This document shows positions 37,811 through 45,271 of a stretch of 64,000 bases of DNA, one piece after another (within the stretch, counting starts at the first letter, position 1; each line of letters begins with the position of its first letter). A program made the position numbers and the translations under genes. The notes beneath the pieces were generated by a model that saw only the letters and a program-made list of their open reading frames with translations, ran no database searches and was not told the DNA's origin. The stretch is from assembly GCF_015670405.1 (NCBI RefSeq), contig NZ_JADPBQ010000016.1:1-64000 (forward strand). The letters run 5' to 3'. Origin of the DNA: Clostridium sp. 1001271B_151109_B4. Lineage in GTDB: Bacteria; Bacillota; Clostridia; Clostridiales; Clostridiaceae.

Positions 37811-37853
37811 AAGTATCACAGTGAGCTATAGAGAAGTATCACAATGAGCCATA
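37811..37853. repeat. Two 20-bp iteron-like direct repeats
   Basis: AAGTATCACAGTGAGCTATA (37811-37830) and AAGTATCACAATGAGCCATA (37834-37853) differ at two positions and are 23 bases apart. They lie in the non-coding region between the chimeric sir2 and the element's first gene, ~500 bases before a replication-type HTH gene. An imperfect inverted repeat (CTAATAC...GTATTAG) follows. They may be initiator- or regulator-binding repeats. Confidence 0.5.
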
Positions 37854-38032
37854 ATCTAATACTTACTATATCTATATTTAACTTATTAGTATATAGTATT
37901 AGACTAATTGGAAAGTAAATTTCCTATGGCTTTATTTTTTAAATTATTATAGTCTACTTTAGTTTAGTCTATGCAAATAACGCTAAGTGATGTATAATGA
38001 TATTAAGATGATTCACTGGGAGGTACTTAAAA

Positions 38033-38227
38033 ATGGCAATTAAAAATAGAAAGAGATTGAGTACATCTTTAAGTTATGAACACTTTGAGTTTTTAACAGA
38101 AGTATGCGATAAGAATAAGCAAAAGCAAAGTGTAATAATTGAAATGGGATTAGAGTTATTAAAAAAGGAAATAGAAAATAAAAATCTATATGAGATAATG
38201 GAATCATTAGAAACTGATAAGAAATAA
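38033..38227 (+). CDS. Small RHH/CopG-like DNA-binding protein
   Basis: The 64-residue product has a beta strand RLSTSLSYEHFEFL followed by two helices (KQSVIIEMGLELLKKEIE), the layout of ribbon-helix-helix proteins such as CopG/Arc. They dimerise and often regulate plasmid copy number, partition or their own promoter. GGGAGGTACTTAAAA precedes the ATG. TGTATAAT at 37991-37998 is a candidate extended -10. It is the first gene of the element's rightward set. Confidence 0.65.
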   Translation: MAIKNRKRLSTSLSYEHFEFLTEVCDKNKQKQSVIIEMGLELLKKEIENKNLYEIMESLETDKK

Positions 38228-38258
38228 AAAAACTTGTCAGTTTTTATTTTTTTACTTT
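38211..38258 (+). terminator. Terminator overlapping the end of the RHH gene
   Basis: AAACTGATAAG pairs with CTTGTCAGTTT (one G-U pair) and runs into TTTTATTTTTTT. The left arm lies in the last codons. Confidence 0.7.
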
Positions 38259-38261
38259 ACA

Positions 38262-38334
38262 GTAACGTCACTATGTGTTATTATATGTGTATAGTAACGC
38301 ATAATAACATCACCAAGAAGGGAGGGAATAACAA
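38262..38334. promoter_or_regulatory. Candidate operator region before the replication-type gene
   Basis: AGTAACG occurs twice (at ~38261 and ~38293), and TGTTATTA is mirrored by TAATAACA around the second copy. The similar AATAACGC lies upstream of the RHH gene at ~37977. This could be a shared RHH operator; it is pattern only. Confidence 0.3.
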
Positions 38335-39252
38335 ATGCAATTCTTAAAATTATCTTATGAATTAATAACTGATAAAAATATCACATCTAATGAATTTAGA
38401 ATATATACATATCTAATGAGCCTATACAATGAGAAGCTAGGTTGTTCATTCCCTTCTATAGAAGTAATTGCAGAAAGAACTACTATATCAATAGCAACTG
38501 TGAAAAGAAGTATTAAAAAGCTAGTTGAGCTTGGTTATATGGTAGTAAAAAAGCAAAAAGCAAAGGTTGGTAACTTTAATAAGTATACTAACTTTAAGCA
38601 TTTAGCTTCAGATAAAAAAACAGTAACAAAGATACAAAAAACAGACGTTAAAAATGGAAATCCAATAGACTCAAATGCTGAAATTCCAGTGAAAGGACAA
38701 ATTCATATATCTGAAGTAGTAGAAGAAGTTGAAAAAGTTAAAATATTGACACCAATAGAAAGAAAGGAGTATGACCAACTTAATAATGCTTCAGTTAGGA
38801 TTGCAAGAAAATATACTGATATTGATGGTAATGGGTATGTAATATCAATATTAGCTTGTTTAGATAGTGAAATAGTAAGAGAAGCTGGATATAGATTCAA
38901 AAATCAACTAGAGTTAGGAAAGCTTAAGTTAAATTGTGTATCTAACTTTTTAAGAGTTGTTGTTGATAAATATTTTGAGAAAGGGGTAGATTTCCCAAGT
39001 AAAGCATTTAATATGCTTAAAAAATATAACTATGTTACGTTTCAACCATCTGATTCGAAATCAGCGATGATTTTAGAAGAGAGAGAAATGTATATGAATG
39101 CTCAAGAAACTAGTGAGGAATACGTTGAAAGAATTAATAGAGAGCTACGATTATCAGATAAGATAATAGGTAGAACAAAGTGTGTTATAGAAAATAAGAC
39201 AGAAACATTAGATTTTAATGGAATAATTATTGGAGATAATATTATAGCTTAA
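38335..39252 (+). CDS. Helix-turn-helix replication-initiator-like protein
   Basis: The 305-residue product has an N-terminal winged HTH (TSNEFRIYTYLMSLYNEKLG, then SIATVKRSIKKLVELGYM, ~residues 20-70). This is of the type found in plasmid and phage replication or DnaD-like initiators. A linker follows, then a helical C-terminal domain (~135-290) I do not recognise. Its position beside iteron-like repeats and ahead of a helicase gene supports a role in element replication, which is inference. GAAGGGAGGGAATAACAA precedes the ATG. Confidence 0.6.
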   Translation: MQFLKLSYELITDKNITSNEFRIYTYLMSLYNEKLGCSFPSIEVIAERTTISIATVKRSIKKLVELGYMVVKKQKAKVGNFNKYTNFKHLASDKKTVTKIQKTDVKNGNPIDSNAEIPVKGQIHISEVVEEVEKVKILTPIERKEYDQLNNASVRIARKYTDIDGNGYVISILACLDSEIVREAGYRFKNQLELGKLKLNCVSNFLRVVVDKYFEKGVDFPSKAFNMLKKYNYVTFQPSDSKSAMILEEREMYMNAQETSEEYVERINRELRLSDKIIGRTKCVIENKTETLDFNGIIIGDNIIA

Positions 39253-39341
39253 AATAAAAAAGCACTCCCAAGGTGGAAGCACTCTTAACTCGCAATTAAG
39301 ATTTTAACACCTTGATAAATAGAAAGCAAGGAGGAAAAGGT

Positions 39342-39443
39342 ATGTCAATATATTGTCTAATAGCCTATGTTGAAGAAGTTGGAATAGAAAATGCAACTTT
39401 TCAGGGGTTAAGACTATGGAAAAAATCAAAATGGAGAGATTAA
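39342..39443 (+). CDS. Very small ORF (33 residues) with strong ribosome binding site
   Basis: The ATG is preceded by AAGGAGGAAAAGGT, one of the best sites in the element. The frame encodes a 33-residue peptide starting MSIYCLIAYVEEVG and ending LWKKSKWRD. No family is recognised. It may be a real small protein or the decayed start of a longer gene. Confidence 0.45.
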   Translation: MSIYCLIAYVEEVGIENATFQGLRLWKKSKWRD

Positions 39444-39798
39444 TATATTTTAAAATAATTCAAATATAGAAAGATATGATTGGTAAGTAAAATCTAAAAA
39501 TATAACAAGTTTATATGTTAAGAAAAAATTTTAAATTATTTTTCATATGATATTAGGTTTGTAGTAACAAATATTAAACGTAAGATGATATTAAAAAATA
39601 ATAATGTAGAAGTTGGATTTATCCAACTTCTTTTTATTTAAGTTGATGATTATTTTCATCAATTTTTTTATACAGTAGGTTTGTATAACTATATGTAAAA
39701 CAAATTAAATTATGATCTTGTTTTACGTTTTGAAGCAGTAGATTCGGATAATCCTAATGTAGAAGAATTTTAAATATAAAAAAGGAGAAGTATACTTT
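39444..39798. other. Non-coding stretch in the element
   Basis: A terminator-like hairpin (AGAAGTTGG/CCAACTTCT, 39608-39637) followed by TTTTTATTTA is the only clear structure. A 24-codon frame ending at 39773 has no start and could be a gene remnant. Confidence 0.5.
39608..39637 (+). terminator. Intrinsic terminator
   Basis: AGAAGTTGG / CCAACTTCT with a 6-nt loop, then TTTTATTT. Confidence 0.75.
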
Positions 39799-39954
39799 AT
39801 GAAAAAAAGAGAAGCAACAGTAACAATTAGATGTAGCGAACAATTACGAAAGGAATTTAAGATAGCTTGTATTGCAACAGATACAAAAGCAACGGATGTA
39901 ATTGAAAGGGCTATGAAAGAATTTATTGAAAAAGTAAATGGAGGTAAGAACTAA
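39799..39954 (+). CDS. Small RHH/Arc-like DNA-binding protein
   Basis: The 51-residue product has the beta strand REATVTIRCSEQLRKEF and helices with TDTKATDVIERAMKEFIEK, a clear ribbon-helix-helix design. AAAGGAGAAGTATACTTT precedes the ATG. Its stop overlaps the next start (TAATG), so the two are translationally coupled. A regulatory or partition role is likely. Confidence 0.7.
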   Translation: MKKREATVTIRCSEQLRKEFKIACIATDTKATDVIERAMKEFIEKVNGGKN

Positions 39955-40220
39955 TGAAAGGATTAGCGACAAGAAATAACTTAAACAAAAAGAAAGAAGC
40001 TCTAGAATCAATTGAAAAGTTAAAAGAGTCTTATAAGTTAGCAGTAAAAACTAAGGAATATTATTCAAAACTATGGGAGGAAGAAGAAGAAAACCAATTT
40101 AAACAACATAGATACCTAGAAATTTTTATAGATTATAAAAGAGTAGAAGAACAAACTAAAGAAAAGTTAATAGCTTTATTGGGGGAATGTGAGTTAACTT
40201 TTGAAGAATTAGAAGGTTAA
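39954..40220 (+). CDS. Small coiled-coil hypothetical protein
   Basis: The 88-residue highly charged helical product is rich in Glu and Lys with a long coiled coil (~10-70) including KTKEYYSKLWEEEEEN. No family is recognised. It is translationally coupled to the preceding RHH gene through TAATG, which suggests partner proteins. A stem-loop (GCTGGAG/CTCCAGC, ~40229-40256) follows. Confidence 0.65.
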   Translation: MKGLATRNNLNKKKEALESIEKLKESYKLAVKTKEYYSKLWEEEEENQFKQHRYLEIFIDYKRVEEQTKEKLIALLGECELTFEELEG

Positions 40221-40283
40221 ACAATAAGCTAATGCTGGAGTGACAAAAGCTCCAGCTAGGTTATACAAAAGATGGAGGAATTT

Positions 40284-41672
40284 ATGGATAGATTAGAGAG
40301 TTATAAAAGAGTATTAGCAGATATAGAGAGTGGACATATTGCTTATGATAGTAAATTGTTAAGCATAGTAAAGGGAGTTATTAGTTCATTATCTCCTGAG
40401 TTAGAAATTAGAGCTATGGATGAGATTAGAAAATATAAGACTCTTAATGAGTTATGGCATGAAAGAGGTTATAGAGTATCTAATGGAATTAGTCTTATTG
40501 TAGCACCTTGTGGAAGTGGAAAAACATATTTTACATTTAATACATTAATTCAAGGGGAGAAATTAGAAAATATAATTTACTTGTGTGATACATCAAATCT
40601 TAAAAGAGCAGTTAGATTAGATAAGGACTATTCACATTTGTGCAGATTCTATAGTAAGAATGATGATAATAATGTAGTTAATAACTCTATAGAGTTTGGT
40701 GAAGGATTTGGAGAAAACAAAATAACTGTAATGACTTATGCACAATTTGGATATTATGCAAAAAGAAATCCCGATTCATTTAGAAAGATAAAACTTATTG
40801 TAATGGATGAAGCTCATCAGCTAGTTGATTATAGAATGAAATTTGATAATGAAGATTCAGATATGTATGAGGTTGCTATTGAAAAGATTAAGTCGTTAAG
40901 TAGACAAGCTAAGGTTGTAATGTTATCGGCAACACCTGAATTAATAACATATAATAAAGGATTTAAAGTACCTACTACTTATGATTTTAGTAATGAACCT
41001 GAAATAAAAAGATTAAGAGAAAATATAGTAATACCATATAGAACCAATAGAGAAATAAAGAAAGTTATAAAAGATTTTAAAAAAGTTACTACTAGAACTG
41101 GTGTTAAGATGTTAGTTTATACAGATAGGATTGCTACTGTAAATGATATTGTGAAAACCTGCTTTAATGAAGGGGTAAGGGCAGTTGGTCTATGGAGTTT
41201 AAATAATAAAGAAAATGCAATGAGTACACATCAATTAGAAGTATTAGAATCAGTTGTTAAAGATGGAATGATTCCTGATAATATTGATATTTTAATAATA
41301 AATGCTTCATTACAAACTGGAATAAACATAAAGAATAATGATATAGATTGGGTTCTAGTAAATTCAACTAATAAAACAACTCAGATTCAAGCAAGAAGCA
41401 GAGTTAGAAAAGATATTGACAGATTATATCTAAAGTCTGATGATTCTGAAATATCTAATGATATTGAGTTAGATGAAAAGTGGTTAAATAGACCATTAAC
41501 TTCTAATGATAAGAAAGAATTAAGCAATGAAATTCAACTTTATGATGAAAGGGGAAGGCTTATAAAGTGGAAGGGGTTATCACTAAGATTAATTGAGCAA
41601 GGCTATAAAATAGAAGATTTAACAAAAGTAATTGAAGGGAAAAGAGTAAGGATAAGCATTATTAACATTTAA
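40284..41672 (+). CDS. DEAH-box helicase-like protein
   Basis: The ~462-residue superfamily-2-type ATPase has Walker A APCGSGKT (K80), DEAH (175-178), motif III VVMLSATPE, and a C-terminal helicase lobe with INASLQTGINIKNN and QIQARSRVRKDIDRLY (motif VI-like). A helicase beside a replication-type HTH gene suggests use in element DNA replication, as in small mobilisable or satellite elements. The ATG at 40284 is chosen because GGAGG lies five bases upstream; the ATG at 40272 overlaps that site. Confidence 0.75.
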   Translation: MDRLESYKRVLADIESGHIAYDSKLLSIVKGVISSLSPELEIRAMDEIRKYKTLNELWHERGYRVSNGISLIVAPCGSGKTYFTFNTLIQGEKLENIIYLCDTSNLKRAVRLDKDYSHLCRFYSKNDDNNVVNNSIEFGEGFGENKITVMTYAQFGYYAKRNPDSFRKIKLIVMDEAHQLVDYRMKFDNEDSDMYEVAIEKIKSLSRQAKVVMLSATPELITYNKGFKVPTTYDFSNEPEIKRLRENIVIPYRTNREIKKVIKDFKKVTTRTGVKMLVYTDRIATVNDIVKTCFNEGVRAVGLWSLNNKENAMSTHQLEVLESVVKDGMIPDNIDILIINASLQTGINIKNNDIDWVLVNSTNKTTQIQARSRVRKDIDRLYLKSDDSEISNDIELDEKWLNRPLTSNDKKELSNEIQLYDERGRLIKWKGLSLRLIEQGYKIEDLTKVIEGKRVRISIINI

Positions 41673-42015
41673 CACAACTTAATTATAGGTAACATTTCCG
41701 TGTCTAGCTATATATCTATAGTAAATCACAGAAATGTTACCTGAAAAATCACTATTATTCACCAGCGAAACTTCGAGCATTTAAACTTGAACGAGCAAAG
41801 CGAGAGAAAGTTTATAATGTGAGATGCTGAGCTGAGAGGTTAAACCGATAGCTTTAAGCTCAAATAATGAGATATAGAGTCTTAATGAAAGTAGCAAATA
41901 GACACCTTTTAAAGATGTATAAATAACCTTATTGTAAATGAAAAGAAGGAGGGAAGTTCACTGGATGCAGTATTAAGTTGCATCAAATATATACAATAAG
42001 GAGATAAAAAAGATT
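41673..42015. other. Structured non-coding region of the element
   Basis: It holds a perfect 12-bp stem (AGGTAACATTTC at 41687-41698 with GAAATGTTACCT at 41731-41742). A locally less AT-rich stretch with many short GAGC/CGAG motifs follows (41760-41860), then a small stem GATGCA/TGCATC (41964-41984). No frame is supportable. It could be an origin, a packaging or transfer site, or a structured RNA. Confidence 0.5.
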
Positions 42016-42864
42016 ATGAAATTAGAAGTGAATCTAGAATTAAAAACGTTTGAAGAGAGGTTGGCTCACATTGAAGAACTGGTTGAAAAAGGGAAATTAA
42101 ATAGTATTACAAATGGACAAAAGGAGTTTATAGCTACATATTTATTAAAGAAAGCTCCAAGAGATAAAGTTATTAAAAAGAAATACTTACTTATGAGCAA
42201 GAACGAATTTGATACTTACATTGAAAGACAAAGGGTTGGTTTAGAGGTAGACAATCCTAATGAGCCACTTAAGATATTTGTAGCTGAAAAAAATGATTAT
42301 ATAAATATGGATTGGAAAATTACTGATGAGGATTTAATAGAAGAGTCTATAATGGGTTTAATATTAAGACAATATAAAATTTACAAGAATCTATTAGATG
42401 AGCTTCAGAAGGATGGAAAACTTAGTGTTAAGGCATATAGAAGATTAATGAGCAACATTAATGATGATATGTTACTTACTAAACAAATATGTAAGAGCGC
42501 TACTGAAAAAGAAAAACCTAAACAGTGGATTGGTGATAAGGTGGACTATGATGCTATTGATTACACTAATGAGAATCATGTAGAAGCTATTATAAGGTAT
42601 ATATATTTAAAAGGAGATATAATACCAGACAATATGATGTGTTTAATAGCCTATGATATATTAGTTACATTAGATGAAATGAAGAATAAAGGGTTGCTTA
42701 CTGAGGAAGATATAATAATAGTTCATATGATAAATGAAGGTTATACACTTAAGGAAATTAGTTCAAAAGCCAGAATTCAAGAGAGTGGAGTAAGAAAGAG
42801 ATTTAAGAGGATTTGTCAGAAGATATCTAGATACAACGAACAAAAAATAAATACAAAAAAATAA
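42016..42864 (+). CDS. HTH protein with sigma-region-4-like C-terminus
   Basis: The 282-residue product has helical N-terminal and middle parts I do not recognise. The C-terminal ~60 residues (LTEEDIIIVHMINEGYTLKEISSKARI...VRKRFKRICQKIS) resemble a sigma-70 region 4 or LuxR-type HTH. It may be a phage-type transcription activator or a divergent sigma factor controlling the downstream genes. AAGGAGATAAAAAAGATT precedes the ATG. Confidence 0.55.
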   Translation: MKLEVNLELKTFEERLAHIEELVEKGKLNSITNGQKEFIATYLLKKAPRDKVIKKKYLLMSKNEFDTYIERQRVGLEVDNPNEPLKIFVAEKNDYINMDWKITDEDLIEESIMGLILRQYKIYKNLLDELQKDGKLSVKAYRRLMSNINDDMLLTKQICKSATEKEKPKQWIGDKVDYDAIDYTNENHVEAIIRYIYLKGDIIPDNMMCLIAYDILVTLDEMKNKGLLTEEDIIIVHMINEGYTLKEISSKARIQESGVRKRFKRICQKISRYNEQKINTKK

Positions 42865-42964
42865 AAAAAGTTCGTTTCTTTAGGACAAATATATGGAAAA
42901 TATATACTATTAAAATTGAGGGAGGGAAGAGCTTTCCTCATAAATAGGAACGACCAAAACTATT

Positions 42965-42993
42965 AAAGCTTCAGTGATTTTTGCTGGAGCTTT
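42965..42993 (+). terminator. Stem-loop before a small RHH gene
   Basis: AAAGCTTCAG pairs with CTGGAGCTTT (one G-U pair) around GTGATTTTTG. Without a strong T-run it may be a weak terminator or leader structure. Confidence 0.4.
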
Positions 42994-43021
42994 AATTATT
43001 AAAAAAAGGAGCAAGGAATAC

Positions 43022-43165
43022 GTGAAGAAAAAGAAACATCAATTGTTATTGAATATGACACAAGAAGAAAAAGAAGAATTTAAAGTAAATGCAGATAGTA
43101 ATTTTATGACTTTAAGTCAGTATATTAGATGGTGTGTTCATCAGATGATAAAGAAAAATAAATAA
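43022..43165 (+). CDS. Small RHH-like protein
   Basis: The 47-residue product is KKKKHQLLLNMTQEEKEEF-like with a second half containing FMTLSQYIRWCVHQMIKK. This strand-helix-helix pattern is seen in plasmid RHH/MobC-like relaxosome or repressor proteins. The GTG start follows AAAGGAGC with ~10 bases spacing; an upstream in-frame ATG at 42974 lies within the preceding stem-loop. Confidence 0.5.
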   Translation: MKKKKHQLLLNMTQEEKEEFKVNADSNFMTLSQYIRWCVHQMIKKNK

Positions 43166-43812
43166 TAGTTATCTAAAGGCTATAATTTCATAATAAATAC
43201 TAAGGTATCTCCGAAAGACAACTAAATTCCATATTTATAGCCTTCAAATAGCTATTACTATTTCCTTTCTTGTAGTGATAACTAGTCTAAGTTTCATATT
43301 AGAATCTATCTAGGAAGTGTAATCTAGTATTATTCATAATACTGATTGTGTTGGCTAGAGCATCATTAAATTGGTGCTCTAGATTAAGTATTGATATTGA
43401 AATAAAAATAGTAGGAGATTATGTAGTTATAGAAATATAAGTAATGATTACAAGTAAAGAGAGTGATGAAATAGATAATATAAATATGATTATAAATAAT
43501 ATTTGATGATGTGAAGAAAGGAAAAATAGAAGTACGAGGTTAAATTCTATTGGAGTGGTTAACAATGGTAGGAATGACCTTCTTTTTTTTATCTTTACAC
43601 TTAATAGAGTCACGCCCTGCAATAGAATAAAATATGTGTGCTTTTTTATTCAATGAAATTAAGTAAGACAGATTAGAACAATTAAAGATAAAAGGCATAG
43701 AAAAAAACACGTTAAATTAGTGGTTAAAATCACAATTTCTAACGTGTCTTTTTTGTTATGAGATTAGCTTAGCATAAAAATAAATTTATTGTCAACAGAA
43801 AGGAGTAAAGTT
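43166..43812. other. 647-base region without a convincing gene
   Basis: The region holds a perfect hairpin CTAGAGCA/TGCTCTAG (43355-43382) and a terminator-like hairpin at 43707-43754, but no frame with a ribosome binding site on either strand. Its size is unusual in an otherwise compact element. It may hold an origin, a packaging site or an RNA gene. Confidence 0.5.
43707..43754 (+). terminator. Terminator-like hairpin
   Basis: ACACGTTA-AATT-GTG pairs with CAC-AATT-TAACGTGT with small bulges, followed by CTTTTTTG. It implies a transcript from the preceding 500 bases. Confidence 0.65.
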
Positions 43813-44019
43813 TTGAAAAGGATTTATAAAATAACATTTAAGGTTAGTTCTGATGAGAGAGAAGCAATTAATGAATTAATCAAAAGAAAACAATGTAGTT
43901 TATCAGATGCAATAAGAGAAAGTCTTCGTGAATATTATTCACTTCATGGTTTTGAGGGAAGTTATGATGTTACTGCAAATAGAGAAGTAAAAAAAGATAG
44001 AAAGTGGGAGCTTTACTAA
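43813..44019 (+). CDS. Small RHH-like DNA-binding protein
   Basis: The ~68-residue product has the strand RIYKITFKVSSDEREAINEL and helices QCSLSDAIRESLREYY, a ribbon-helix-helix layout, followed by a basic tail. The TTG at 43813 is chosen because AAAGGAG precedes it by seven bases. The stop overlaps the next start as TAATG, indicating translational coupling. It heads a five-gene cluster running to the prohead protease. Confidence 0.65.
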   Translation: MKRIYKITFKVSSDEREAINELIKRKQCSLSDAIRESLREYYSLHGFEGSYDVTANREVKKDRKWELY

Positions 44020-44390
44020 TGGAAGATAAGCTACAAGAACTACAAGAGTTTCATAGTGCTATAGGTTTCGATTTAGCAGAAAAAAGGAATGACTTAGAGT
44101 TATTAGCATCAAAAGAAGAAAGGAGATACTTTTTATGGCTAATAAAGACTATACCAAACATTACGAATGTAGATATTATTCCAATTACTACAATGGCAAT
44201 GTTACTAGCTACAATAAGTAAGTTAAATGCTTACATGGCTAAATGTGAGAATAATGTAGAGCTTTATCTTAAACTATTAGCTAAGAGAAATGAAAGTATA
44301 ACTAAGCTAGACATGATAATGAAGAGTTATGGATTAACCAATACGACAAAAGATAAAATTTTTATTGCATATGAAAGTGAGGAAGGATGA
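44019..44390 (+). CDS. Possible phage small-terminase (P27-like) protein
   Basis: The 123-residue all-helical product contains ATISKLNAYMAKCENNVELYLKLLAKRNESITKLDMIMKSYGLTNTTKDKI (given here only as landmarks: the YMAK...YLKLL pair and the final SYGLTNTTKDK). The final segment resembles the end of P27-family small terminase subunits, where a helix carrying 'LGLTPxSR' closes the fold. The context ahead of a prohead protease supports this. The assignment is tentative. The start overlaps the previous stop (TAATG) with GGGAG upstream. Confidence 0.4.
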   Translation: MEDKLQELQEFHSAIGFDLAEKRNDLELLASKEERRYFLWLIKTIPNITNVDIIPITTMAMLLATISKLNAYMAKCENNVELYLKLLAKRNESITKLDMIMKSYGLTNTTKDKIFIAYESEEG

Positions 44391-44602
44391 TGACTAAAAA
44401 AATAGTTAAAAAGAATAGTAACAGTAGCGAAGATTATGTGTCATATCTAACTGGCGACTCACTTTTTGATTTGTTGAGAGAATTTTATAAAAGTCAGTAT
44501 GGATTAGATAGTCCAGAGTGGAAGTCAATTGTAGATAATGATAGAAGAATACAACTAGAGAAAAAGCGTAAGAAAATTAATGCTGATAGAAGATACAAAT
44601 AA
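44390..44602 (+). CDS. Small basic hypothetical protein
   Basis: The ~70-residue product has Lys-rich ends (MTKKIVKK and KKRKKINADRRYK) and a central SYLTGDSLFDLLREFYKSQYG helix. No family is recognised. It overlaps the end of the previous gene (GATGATG); the second ATG has better spacing from GAGG. It belongs to the coupled cluster leading to the prohead protease. Confidence 0.55.
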   Translation: MTKKIVKKNSNSSEDYVSYLTGDSLFDLLREFYKSQYGLDSPEWKSIVDNDRRIQLEKKRKKINADRRYK

Positions 44603-44638
44603 ATCTAAAAATACTAAAGAAAAAGGAGAAATAATATT

Positions 44639-45271
44639 ATGTCAAAGAATAAAGTAAGTAAAGGTATAAACACAAAAAGAATTCAACAAATTGAAAATTA
44701 TGATTATAGCTTATGGAATTTAGTGAATCCAAACTTTAGACAACAATCAATTTTAAATCCAATAGGTGCTGGAGTCGCATTAACTACATTACAAGAGCTT
44801 AGAAAAGAGCTAGACAGTTATGAAATAAAATTACAACAAATAGACTGTAATAGAGTTTTTGGTAGGAATATGGAGCTCACAGAAACAGAAGTATTTATTA
44901 GAAGTATTAATAGTCATCTAAACTATAGAAATGACTACAATAAAGTTATGCAAACTAAAGAGTTAGATAGAGATTTTCCAAGAGAAGAAAGAGAGAAAAT
45001 TGCAAATGATTTAGAGGAAGAAATAAAAAAAGAATACAGAAAGATTACAACAGTAGGAAAAATTAATAAAACTCTTAGAAGAGCTTCAGAAGCCAGAGTA
45101 GAAGCATTAGGTGTAGAGTTAAGAGATATTTTAAGCACACTTGAAGCACCAACCGAGGAGTATATAAACAATATGTTATATCTAATAGCAGAGTCTAAGA
45201 TTAAAGAAATTAAAAGTAGATTGGATTCTAAGATTGCTTACTTAGGCTCAGTGATGGAGGATATAGCATAA
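44639..45271 (+). CDS. Helical hypothetical protein before the prohead protease
   Basis: The 210-residue highly charged protein is mostly helical, with coiled-coil character at ~95-140 and ~170-205 (EEREKIANDLEEEIKKEYRK). No family is recognised. AAAAAGGAGAAATAATATT precedes the ATG, and its stop overlaps the protease start (TAATG). Such coupling and a coiled coil would fit a scaffold or capsid-assembly modifier, but that is inference. Confidence 0.6.
   Translation: MSKNKVSKGINTKRIQQIENYDYSLWNLVNPNFRQQSILNPIGAGVALTTLQELRKELDSYEIKLQQIDCNRVFGRNMELTETEVFIRSINSHLNYRNDYNKVMQTKELDRDFPREEREKIANDLEEEIKKEYRKITTVGKINKTLRRASEARVEALGVELRDILSTLEAPTEEYINNMLYLIAESKIKEIKSRLDSKIAYLGSVMEDIA

Noticed and set aside
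39699-39773. 24-codon frame ending in an acidic peptide
   Set aside because: It has no start codon or ribosome binding site and a stop directly upstream. At most it is a gene remnant.
43419-43622. Minus-strand 67-codon frame
   Set aside because: Low-complexity hydrophobic translation of AT-rich DNA without a ribosome binding site.
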